The notes under the pieces are model-generated. The model was not told where the DNA came from, searched no databases, and saw nothing but the letters and a program-made list of their open reading frames with translations. Both the position numbers and the translations under genes were made by a program. Shown here piece after piece: positions 1 to 7,009 of a DNA stretch of 27,709 nt (positions within the stretch are counted from its first letter, which is position 1; each line of letters opens with the position of its first letter). Source of the stretch: Chlorobiales bacterium (GTDB taxonomy: Bacteria > Bacteroidota > Chlorobiia > Chlorobiales > Chlorobiaceae); NCBI GenBank assembly GCA_022360275.1, contig JAKSDC010000028.1:1-27709 (forward strand), read 5' to 3'.

Positions 1-1573
1 CATCGGTAATAGCCGCCTCTGTCGTCAGGAGAATACCTGCAACCGAAGCTGCATTTTCAAGAGCGGTTCTTGTTACCTTTGTAGGATCGACAACACCTGC
101 ATCGGTCATCTTCTCGTACTCTTCGGTTCTGGCGTTGAAGCCGAAATCACCTTCGCCCTGCTTTACCTTCTCGACAACGACTGCGCCATCGGTCGTACCG
201 GTATTGGCAACAATCTGGCGGAGCGGCTCTTCAAGTGCGCGGCGGGTGATATCTACGCCGGTTTTCTGGTCTTCGTTTTCCGGCTGGGTGTTACCCAGGC
301 CTTTGGCAGCACGAATCAATGCCACACCGCCACCTGCAACAATACCCTCCTGCACAGCTGCGCGGGTGGCATGCAGCGCATCTTCAACACGAGCCTTTTT
401 CTCTTTCATCTCCACCTCGGTTGAAGCACCGATGTTAATGACTGCAACACCGCCTGAAAGCTTTGCAAGACGCTCCTGCAATTTTTCGGTATCGTAGTCT
501 GAAGTTGATTTTTCAATCTGATTTTTGATCTCGTTGATTCGCGCCTTGATATCATCGGCCTGGCCTTTGCCTTCGACAATGGTTGTGTTGTCTTTATCAA
601 CCGTTATGGTTGCAGCCTGACCGAGATAGGAAATCGTGGCGTTTTCGAGCTTGTAACCTTTCTCCTCTGAAATGACAGTACCACCGGTCAGAATGGCGAT
701 ATCTTCCAGCATGGCTTTACGGCGATCACCGAAGCCGGGAGCCTTGACAGCACATACCTTAAGCGTGCCCCGAAGCTTGTTGACCACGAGAGTGGCAAGA
801 GCCTCACCTTCAATATCTTCCGCAATGATCATCAGCGGACGACCTGACTGAGCGGTTTTTTCAAGAATCGGAAGAAGATCTTTCATGTTACTGAGCTTCT
901 TGTCGTGAATGAGGATGTAAGGATCTTCGAGATCGGCATCCATCTTTTCCGAGTTGGTGACGAAGTAGGGAGACAGATAACCGCGATCGAACTGCATACC
1001 CTCCACGACCTTCAGCTCGGTCTCCATTCCCTTTGCTTCCTCAACGGTAATGACACCATCTTTACCAACCTTCTCCATTGCTTCGGCAATGAGCTCACCG
1101 ATTTCCGGATCGTTGTTGGCCGAAATGGTTCCGACCTGTGCGATCTCTTTTTTTCCGGAAATGTCGCGGCTGATAGTTCTGAGTTCTGCAATAACGTCTT
1201 TTACAGCCTTGTCGATACCTCTTTTGAGGTCGATCGGACGTGCGCCTGCGGCCACGTTTTTAAGGCCCTCACGGTAAATGGCCTGTGCAAGAACCGTAGC
1301 GGTCGTTGTACCGTCACCTGCAACATCGCTTGTTTTTGACGATACTTCACGAACCATCTGAGCCCCCATGTTCTCAAAAGGATCCTCGAGTTCGATCTCT
1401 TTTGCCACGGTCACTCCGTCCTTGGTCGAGGTAGGTGCACCAAATTTTTTGTCGATAAGAACATTTCTACCGGCTGGGCCGAGTGTAACCTTTACAGCAT
1501 CGGCAAGCTTATCCACACCGACTTTCAGCTTGGCTCTGGCCTCTGCATCGAAAAGAATATCTTTTGCGGTCAT
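1..1573 (-). CDS. groEL: 60 kDa chaperonin GroEL (C-terminal end cut by window)
   Basis: GroEL forms the ATP-driven double-ring cytoplasmic chaperonin that folds proteins with GroES. I translated the minus strand from ATG at 1573: it begins MTAKDILFDAEARAKLKVGV and continues with the family signatures LGPAGRNV (31-38), KDGVTVAKEI (51-60) and the ATPase motif GDGTTT (86-91, with Asp52 and Asp87). About 524 of the usual 540-550 residues are present; the reading frame is still open at base 1, so only the C-terminal tail is missing. A strong AGGAGG lies about 9 bases upstream of the ATG. It follows groES by 45 bases on the same strand, the standard groESL order, and is presumably transcribed from the CIRCE-controlled promoter upstream of groES. 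Confidence 0.98.
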   Translation of the reverse strand, partial: MTAKDILFDAEARAKLKVGVDKLADAVKVTLGPAGRNVLIDKKFGAPTSTKDGVTVAKEIELEDPFENMGAQMVREVSSKTSDVAGDGTTTATVLAQAIYREGLKNVAAGARPIDLKRGIDKAVKDVIAELRTISRDISGKKEIAQVGTISANNDPEIGELIAEAMEKVGKDGVITVEEAKGMETELKVVEGMQFDRGYLSPYFVTNSEKMDADLEDPYILIHDKKLSNMKDLLPILEKTAQSGRPLMIIAEDIEGEALATLVVNKLRGTLKVCAVKAPGFGDRRKAMLEDIAILTGGTVISEEKGYKLENATISYLGQAATITVDKDNTTIVEGKGQADDIKARINEIKNQIEKSTSDYDTEKLQERLAKLSGGVAVINIGASTEVEMKEKKARVEDALHATRAAVQEGIVAGGGVALIRAAKGLGNTQPENEDQKTGVDITRRALEEPLRQIVANTGTTDGAVVVEKVKQGEGDFGFNARTEEYEKMTDAGVVDPTKVTRTALENAASVAGILLTTEAAITD

Positions 1574-1618
1574 TGTTAAACTTTCCTCCTGAAAAATATT
1601 TTAGTAGTGTCTGAAAAA

Positions 1619-1906
1619 TTAGTCCAGAATTGCAAAGATGTCAGACTCACGCATGATAAGGTAGTCTTCACCCTCTACAGCAACTTCAGTTCCTGAGTAC
1701 TTGCCGTACAGCACTTTCTGTCCAACCGTAACCTGCATTTCAAGGACCTGTCCGCTGTCGGCAACCTTACCCGGACCTACAGCAACAACTTCACCGTACT
1801 GTGGTTTTTCTTTTCCGGTATCCGGAATGTAAAGCCCGCCCTTGGTCTTCTCCTCTGCTGGCGCCGGCTTGACGATTACTCGGTCAGCTAAAGGTTTTAA
1901 GTTCAT
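1619..1906 (-). CDS. groES: 10 kDa co-chaperonin GroES
   Basis: This is the heptameric lid of the GroEL chamber. The 95-residue protein has the normal family length. It starts MNLKPLADRVIVKPAPAEEK, contains the mobile-loop region TKGGLYIPDTGKEKPQYGEV (about 21-40), and ends with the conserved EDYLIMRESDIFAIL. An AAAGGAAAG ribosome-binding site precedes the ATG. It is the first gene of the groESL operon, 45 bases before groEL, with a CIRCE operator about 80 bases upstream. Nothing about it is unusual. Confidence 0.98.
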   Translation of the reverse strand: MNLKPLADRVIVKPAPAEEKTKGGLYIPDTGKEKPQYGEVVAVGPGKVADSGQVLEMQVTVGQKVLYGKYSGTEVAVEGEDYLIMRESDIFAILD

Positions 1907-1984
1907 CTTTCCTTTGTATGTTTTGGTTTATGAAAAACACATCTTTTACAAGAAAACATCAGAGACATACAGCGTCGCTGACAA

Positions 1985-2011
1985 TTAGCACTCAGCGCTT
2001 GTGAGTGCTAA
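1985..2011. promoter_or_regulatory. CIRCE operator (HrcA-binding inverted repeat)
   Basis: TTAGCACTC at 1985-1993 and GAGTGCTAA at 2003-2011 form the canonical 9-9-9 CIRCE inverted repeat with no mismatch in either arm; the spacer is AGCGCTTGT. It lies in the groES leader. CIRCE is the known operator of the heat-shock repressor HrcA, so groESL is predicted to be HrcA-repressed and heat-induced. hrcA itself is not in the window. Confidence 0.97.
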
Positions 2012-2021
2012 AATCACAACA

Positions 2022-2049
2022 AATATTAAAAAAATTTTCATTCCTGCAA
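2022..2049 (-). promoter_or_regulatory. Candidate groESL promoter
   Basis: On the minus strand TTGCAG (2044-2049) is followed after 15 bases by TAATAT (2023-2028), or after 16 by AATATT. Transcription would start close to 2015, which would put the CIRCE element at the start of the transcript, the usual arrangement. The spacing is short for a sigma-70 promoter, so the assignment is tentative. Confidence 0.4.
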
Positions 2050-2137
2050 AATATTTTTCTGTTGCCGGAACCGGAACGTTAACGCCGCTGAAAATGTTTT
2101 TTTTCTATAAGTTACGAACCTTGTGACCCTGTATTTC

Positions 2138-2434
2138 ATGGATAAAGAGAAGCTTTATTATACTATCGGAAAAATTGCAGAAGAGAAGTATGCAAGCATT
2201 TGCTCGAAAATGAGTGATAATACCGCGACGGAACTGGACCGTTCGGGAGGTAAAATATTGGCCGAAATCATTGCTCTTGCCAAAAACAGGCTGACTGTTG
2301 CTGAGAACGAGAAAATTGCCGAGAAAGGCGGCGACGTGTGGGTTGAAAGAACCTCGAAGTCACACTTTCCGCATATACGGCTGCATGGTGGAGCACGCGG
2401 AGACGATCCGCCTCAGTCTGATTTTGACAAGTAA
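2138..2434 (+). CDS. Small hypothetical protein
   Basis: I do not recognise this protein. From ATG 2138 it has 98 residues, starting MDKEKLYYTIGKIAEEKYAS; a GTG at 2123 would add five. The N-terminal two thirds looks helical and charged (KILAEIIALAKNRLTVAENEKIAEK), and the tail is rich in Gly, His and Asp. There is no signal peptide, membrane segment or Cys pair. No Shine-Dalgarno sequence precedes either start. It fills the gap between groES (divergent) and uvrA (convergent, 21 bases away), and no other frame there is better. It is probably a real lineage-specific gene, but this rests on position and composition alone. Confidence 0.6.
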   Translation: MDKEKLYYTIGKIAEEKYASICSKMSDNTATELDRSGGKILAEIIALAKNRLTVAENEKIAEKGGDVWVERTSKSHFPHIRLHGGARGDDPPQSDFDK

Positions 2435-2455
2435 AAAAGCGTGACAGCCGGATGG

Positions 2456-5293
2456 CTACCGCAGCCAGGGTTTAAGGTACCTGCCGGTAAGAGAAGCGGA
2501 ATGCCTGCATAGAGCTTCCGGTGTTCCCTCAGCAACAATTTCTCCCCCCTTGTCTCCGGCTCCAGGCCCAAGATCGATAACCCAGTCTGCCTGTTTGATG
2601 ATATCGGGATTGTGCTCGATGATCAGAAGAGAGTTATCCTGTTCGAGAAGCCGTTCGAAACATTTGATCAGCTTGAGAATATCATCGAAGTGAAGACCTG
2701 TTGTCGGTTCGTCGAAGATAAACAGCGTGTGCTCCACATCAGATTTTGCAATAAAATGCGAAAGTTTCAGGCGTTGCGCCTCTCCTCCCGAAAGCGTGTT
2801 CGAAGACTGGCCGAGCCGGACATACCCGAGCCCGACATCGTCGAGGACAGCAAGCTTTCTTCGTATCGACGCTTCTTTGGCAAAAAAACTCATGGCCTCC
2901 TGAACAGTAAGGTCAAGAACTTCGGCAATGGACAAACCTTTATACCGGATCTCCAGGGTATCGCTTTTGTAGCGTTTTCCCCCGCACTCTTCACAAACAG
3001 CTTCGATATCAGCAAGAAACTGCATTTCAATCTTCACGACTCCTTCACCGGCACAGGTTTCACAGCGACCGCCCGGAATGTTAAAAGAAAAATACCCGGG
3101 CTTCCATCCTCTCGACCGAGCTTCTCTGGTTTGAGCGAACAGCTGACGAATATCGTCGAATATTTTCAGGTAGGTAACCGGGTTGCTCCGGCTTGACTTG
3201 CCGATCGGCGACTGATCCACATGCTCGACGTTGTCCACCAGATGCGTTCCCGTTATGGAACGATGTGTCCCCACCTTCTCTCCACTGTTTTCTTTTGCCC
3301 GAACAATTCCTTTTCTAAGAATATCATTGACGAGTGTGGACTTTCCCGAGCCGCTGACGCCGGTCACGCAGGTCATAATCCCAAGAGGGAACCGAACATC
3401 GATGTTTTTCAGGTTGTTGTGCATGGCGCCCTTCACATCTATGCATCTGGAAAAATCGGGTTTTCGGCGCCGTGCAGGAAGCGGAATCGTTTTCTTGCCT
3501 GAAAGATATTTGGCGGTAAGTGAGCTGGAGGTGTTCAACATTTTTGCCGGTGTCCCGTGAAACGTCACCTCTCCGCCCATTTTTCCGGCTTTTGGCCCAA
3601 GATCGATAATCTCGTCAGCCTTCTCTATGATCTCCCGATCATGTTCGACCACCACCACGGTATTACCAAGATCCCGCAAACGTTTCAGCAAGCGGATCAA
3701 TCGTGCAGAATCGCTTTGATGCAAACCGATACTTGGCTCATCGAGAATATACATCGCCCCGACAAGCGGTGACCCGAGAGAAGTCGAAAGATTGATTCTT
3801 TGAAACTCCCCTCCGCTCAACGTATGGGTAAGGCGGTCAAGTGTCAGATAATCAAGGCCTACATCGAGCATATACTTCAGCCTTTTCTGAATTTCCAGCA
3901 ACAAGGCTCCGGCAACTTTTCTGTCGAACGGCGATATATCGAGATCGTTGAAAAAATCGCAGGCTTCTGCGATATTCAGCTTGCCTACCTGACCGATATT
4001 TTTCCCGGAAACCCTGACACATCTCGCTTCCGGCTTGAGTCTGCTTCCACCGCAAGCCGTGCAGACAGCATACCCCCGGTAACGGCTCAAGAATACACGC
4101 AAGTGCATTTTATAGCCCGCATCCTTTTCGATTTCCGCAAAGAAATGGTTAATCCCCTTGTATCCTTTTTGTTTTATACCCTTCCAGATCAGCTCTTTAT
4201 GCACAGCTGAAAGTTTTTCGTAAGGCCGGTCAACCGGAATGCCGACTTCGCCGGCAACGTCGAGAAGCCTTTTCCTGTGACGGCTGTACTTCTCGGAGTT
4301 CCAGCACGCAATGGCACCTTCAGCTATACTGAGGGACTTGTTAGGAATAACCGCATCCTCATCGATACCGGCAACCCGCCCGAACCCCTGACATTGAGGA
4401 CATGCTCCAAGCGGAGAGTTGAACGCAAACAGTTGCGGGGTAGGCTCCTGATATTCAACTCCGTTGAGTTCCAGGCGGTCACTGAAACGAAAAGCTTTGC
4501 CTCCAACAATCTTCAACAAGGCGTAACCGCCCGATTCATTGAAACTTGTTTCTGCAGCCTGCGCTATTCTGCTGCCTGTTTTTTGATCATGAACGGTTTT
4601 AAAACGGTCAACCAGCACCATGATCTGGCTGACCTCTTCTCTGCTCATACCGGCAACGCGTTCAAAAACTTTCTCATTGTTGATGTCGAGAACTTCGTCT
4701 TTGTATATCAGACGAAAAAAACCTTTCTGCAACAGATTCTTCAATTCCTCATCAACGGGACATCGATGTAACGCAACATCGGTATGACATGGAAATGGAA
4801 ACCCTACAAAAAAACGTGCTCCTTCTTCAAGAAAACCTGCTTGCAGAGCGACATCTTCAGGAGTATGCTTCAAGACAAGTTCATCCGTATCGGCCGAATA
4901 AATTTTCCCTATCCTCGCAAAAAGCAGCCTCAGGTAGTCATAGATTTCAGAAACTGTTCCAACGGTTGAACGGGGATTTTTCGGAATGGCTTTTTGCTCA
5001 ATGGCAATTGCGGGAGCAATGCCTTCTATTGAATCGATCTGCGGCCTGGGCATTCTTTCCAGAAACTGCCGTATGTAGGCAGACATCGACTCGACATATC
5101 TGCGATGTCCTTCGGCATAAAGCGTATCGAAAGCAAGACTTGATTTCCCCGATCCGCTTACCCCGGTTATGACAACAAATTTATTTCTGGGAATCCGTAC
5201 CGATATGTTCTTCAGGTTATGAGTACTGACTCCCTGCATGACAATATCCGGAAGCGCTATATCTTCTTTGGAAAAAGAGCTTGTGTTCTGCAT
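2456..5293 (-). CDS. uvrA: Excinuclease ABC subunit A (UvrA), variant without zinc module 1
   Basis: UvrA is the damage-recognition ATPase of nucleotide excision repair. Both ABC halves are present: Walker A GVSGSGKSS near the N-terminus and GVSGSGKST in the second half, signature motifs LSGGEFQRI and LSGGEAQRL, and Walker B segments YILDEPSIGLH and FIFDEPTTGLH. The split zinc module 2 is intact (CPQC, later CTAC). So is the C-terminal zinc finger, C-x2-C-x19-C-x2-C in the CETC...CEEC stretch. The CxxC of zinc module 1, expected just after LLFARIG, is absent. The frame stays open upstream to a TTG at 5380 (974 residues); I prefer ATG 5293 (945 residues), 22 residues before the conserved THNLKNI motif, although neither start has a good ribosome-binding site. 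It could be the second, divergent uvrA paralogue of its genome. Confidence 0.94.
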   Translation of the reverse strand: MQNTSSFSKEDIALPDIVMQGVSTHNLKNISVRIPRNKFVVITGVSGSGKSSLAFDTLYAEGHRRYVESMSAYIRQFLERMPRPQIDSIEGIAPAIAIEQKAIPKNPRSTVGTVSEIYDYLRLLFARIGKIYSADTDELVLKHTPEDVALQAGFLEEGARFFVGFPFPCHTDVALHRCPVDEELKNLLQKGFFRLIYKDEVLDINNEKVFERVAGMSREEVSQIMVLVDRFKTVHDQKTGSRIAQAAETSFNESGGYALLKIVGGKAFRFSDRLELNGVEYQEPTPQLFAFNSPLGACPQCQGFGRVAGIDEDAVIPNKSLSIAEGAIACWNSEKYSRHRKRLLDVAGEVGIPVDRPYEKLSAVHKELIWKGIKQKGYKGINHFFAEIEKDAGYKMHLRVFLSRYRGYAVCTACGGSRLKPEARCVRVSGKNIGQVGKLNIAEACDFFNDLDISPFDRKVAGALLLEIQKRLKYMLDVGLDYLTLDRLTHTLSGGEFQRINLSTSLGSPLVGAMYILDEPSIGLHQSDSARLIRLLKRLRDLGNTVVVVEHDREIIEKADEIIDLGPKAGKMGGEVTFHGTPAKMLNTSSSLTAKYLSGKKTIPLPARRRKPDFSRCIDVKGAMHNNLKNIDVRFPLGIMTCVTGVSGSGKSTLVNDILRKGIVRAKENSGEKVGTHRSITGTHLVDNVEHVDQSPIGKSSRSNPVTYLKIFDDIRQLFAQTREARSRGWKPGYFSFNIPGGRCETCAGEGVVKIEMQFLADIEAVCEECGGKRYKSDTLEIRYKGLSIAEVLDLTVQEAMSFFAKEASIRRKLAVLDDVGLGYVRLGQSSNTLSGGEAQRLKLSHFIAKSDVEHTLFIFDEPTTGLHFDDILKLIKCFERLLEQDNSLLIIEHNPDIIKQADWVIDLGPGAGDKGGEIVAEGTPEALCRHSASLTGRYLKPWLR

Positions 5294-5503
5294 CACGTTC
5301 TGTTGGCGATACCGTGAATCGAGCAATCGTTCAAGCTTGCCGCTTTTTTCGCGGACATACTGACATACCCCACTCGGCAACGATTTTTAATGGACTACTG
5401 CCGGCTAACCGATCTGCAACTGTATCGTGCAGCAATAATGGATGACAAACTAACCGAAAAAGGACCTTGACGCAACGGTAAATTTTCCGGGCACGAAAAA
5501 AAG

Positions 5504-5929
5504 TCAGCGAATCGGAATATCCCTGCGGTTCAGCAGAAGAGCCGATACAGTCGTGCCGGCCATAAACGAATCGATCTTTTTTTCAAGCATGAACATGTAA
5601 TTGCGATGTGAACATGTATCGACTATTTCACATTTCCCTTTTTCAACCGAACAGCGCATCAGGTGAGGAGCCCCTTCCGTCGCCCTGCCGATATCGGAAA
5701 CGGTTATCTTATCCGGGGACTTGGCCAGCCTGTAACCTCCTTTAACGCCCTGAACTGATACAGCAAGTCCCGCTCTCTTCAAGTTCTGCATGGCTTTTGC
5801 CATAAACTCTTGTGAAAAACCTATTTCCGCGGACATTTCCTTAACGGTCACAATCGTGTCCGGCTCCTTGCGAGCCAGATACACCACGGCATGCAGACCA
5901 TATTCGAATTTCCTTGATACTTTCAGCAT
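5504..5929 (-). CDS. Rrf2-family transcriptional regulator (IscR/NsrR-like, probably Fe-S)
   Basis: This 141-residue protein has the Rrf2 winged-helix pattern: it begins MLKVSRKFEYGLHAVVYLAR, then the recognition region EIGFSQEFMAKAMQNLKRAG and the wing VKGGYRLAKSPDKITVSDI. Cys93, Cys100 and Cys106, followed by His108, fit the cluster-binding loop of IscR/NsrR-type members (Cys-x6-Cys-x5-Cys). I infer an Fe-S-sensing repressor or activator of iron-sulfur, redox or NO stress genes; the exact regulon cannot be read from sequence. It is divergent from an alpha/beta hydrolase gene. The shared upstream region holds a perfect inverted repeat (5998-6020) that could be its operator. No isc or suf genes are adjacent. 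Confidence 0.88.
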   Translation of the reverse strand: MLKVSRKFEYGLHAVVYLARKEPDTIVTVKEMSAEIGFSQEFMAKAMQNLKRAGLAVSVQGVKGGYRLAKSPDKITVSDIGRATEGAPHLMRCSVEKGKCEIVDTCSHRNYMFMLEKKIDSFMAGTTVSALLLNRRDIPIR

Positions 5930-5997
5930 TGTAATTCTTTTTTCGGAAAGGTTTTACAAAAAATAGGACAACTTTTAGCCAATTTAATAATTATTTC

Positions 5998-6020
5998 CTA
6001 AAATAGCCTGTATATTTTAG
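5998..6020. promoter_or_regulatory. Perfect inverted repeat, candidate Rrf2 operator
   Basis: CTAAAATA (5998-6005) and TATTTTAG (6013-6020) are exact reverse complements separated by seven bases (GCCTGTA). The repeat lies between the Rrf2 regulator (start 5929) and the alpha/beta hydrolase (start 6073). Rrf2 proteins bind as dimers to AT-rich dyads of about this size, often in their own promoter. The link to this regulator is inference. Confidence 0.5.
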
Positions 6021-6072
6021 ACTCTGTCAAGTATATTAATTTCAATTGCTCACTGCCTCAGCCATCTCTATC

Positions 6073-6948
6073 ATGAACGAACTGTCCGCCGACCTTTTCT
6101 TCAACTGGGAATACGAAAAAAGTAGAACCGCACGAATTCGATACCGGGAGTACAACAACCCATCAGCAGCAAGCAAGCCATCACTGCTTTTTGTACATGG
6201 CTATGGCGGCATGCTGGAACACTGGGACGAAAACATACCTAAATTCACGGGAGAATATCACACTGTCGCCATCGATCTTCTCGGTTTTGGACAGTCGGAA
6301 AAACCCAATGTGCGGTACCGTCTTTCATTGTTCGCCGAGCAGATACGTGCTTTTCTAACTTACAGAGAGATCAGCGAAGTCATCATTATCGGACATTCCA
6401 TGGGAGGAGCATCCGGGCTTTATTTCGCTCACCAGAACCCGGATATCGTCAAAGGTCTTGTACTTGCAAATCCTTCAGGGCTTTTCGGCGATACCATGGA
6501 CCCTATGGCGAAAACATTTTTTGGTCTGATTGCATCACCGATCATCGGGGAAGTGATGTTTGCAGCTTTTGCAAACCCGGTCGGGGTAAGCCAGAGTCTT
6601 CTTCCCACCTATTACAACCAGAAAAAAGTCGACCTGCATCTGATTAACCAGTTCACCAAACCGCTTCAGGATAAAGGCGCTGTATGGTCCTATCTCTCTC
6701 CGTCCCGAAGACCACATGATTTTACACTTGAAATGCTTCCCAAGCCCTGTAATTACCACAACAAGGCGTTTCTCGTCTGGGGTGCGGAAGACAGCGCGCT
6801 CCCTCCGCACAAAATCATTCCCGAGTTTCAGCAATTGCTGCCTCAGGCCGGCGCATTCATTATTCCTGAAGCTGCGCACTGTATCCACCATGATGCACAC
6901 GAAACATTCAATGCCCGGTTAGAGTATATCCTCACCCACGAATTGTAA
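6073..6948 (+). CDS. Alpha/beta fold hydrolase
   Basis: This is a soluble serine hydrolase of unknown substrate. The oxyanion region LLFVHGYGG, the nucleophile elbow GHSMGG (Ser109 from ATG 6073), an acid in VWGAEDSALP and a late His in EAAHCIHHD make a complete catalytic triad. The 291-residue length is typical of the family. A TTG at 6046 would extend it by nine residues; the ATG is preferred. Plants and phototrophs carry related hydrolases near pigment genes (the BchO-like group), but nothing here shows that role, so I leave it unnamed. It is divergent from the Rrf2 regulator across a palindrome and may be its target. Confidence 0.9.
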   Translation: MNELSADLFFNWEYEKSRTARIRYREYNNPSAASKPSLLFVHGYGGMLEHWDENIPKFTGEYHTVAIDLLGFGQSEKPNVRYRLSLFAEQIRAFLTYREISEVIIIGHSMGGASGLYFAHQNPDIVKGLVLANPSGLFGDTMDPMAKTFFGLIASPIIGEVMFAAFANPVGVSQSLLPTYYNQKKVDLHLINQFTKPLQDKGAVWSYLSPSRRPHDFTLEMLPKPCNYHNKAFLVWGAEDSALPPHKIIPEFQQLLPQAGAFIIPEAAHCIHHDAHETFNARLEYILTHEL

Positions 6949-6976
6949 ATCACCAAGTGACGAAAGACATGTGACG

Positions 6977-7009
6977 AGTAACATGAGCCGCTTCCGACCC
7001 GGTGTTACT
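6977..7009. other. Inverted repeat between convergent hydrolase and lptD
   Basis: AGTAACA (6977-6983) and TGTTACT (7003-7009) form 7-bp arms around a 19-base loop, ending immediately before the lptD stop codon. It could act as a weak bidirectional terminator between two convergent genes, but there is no T-run. Confidence 0.35.

Noticed and set aside
135..1592. Several plus-strand open frames across groEL
   Set aside because: They are shadows of the groEL gene on the minus strand; the GroEL translation is continuous and complete in its motifs.
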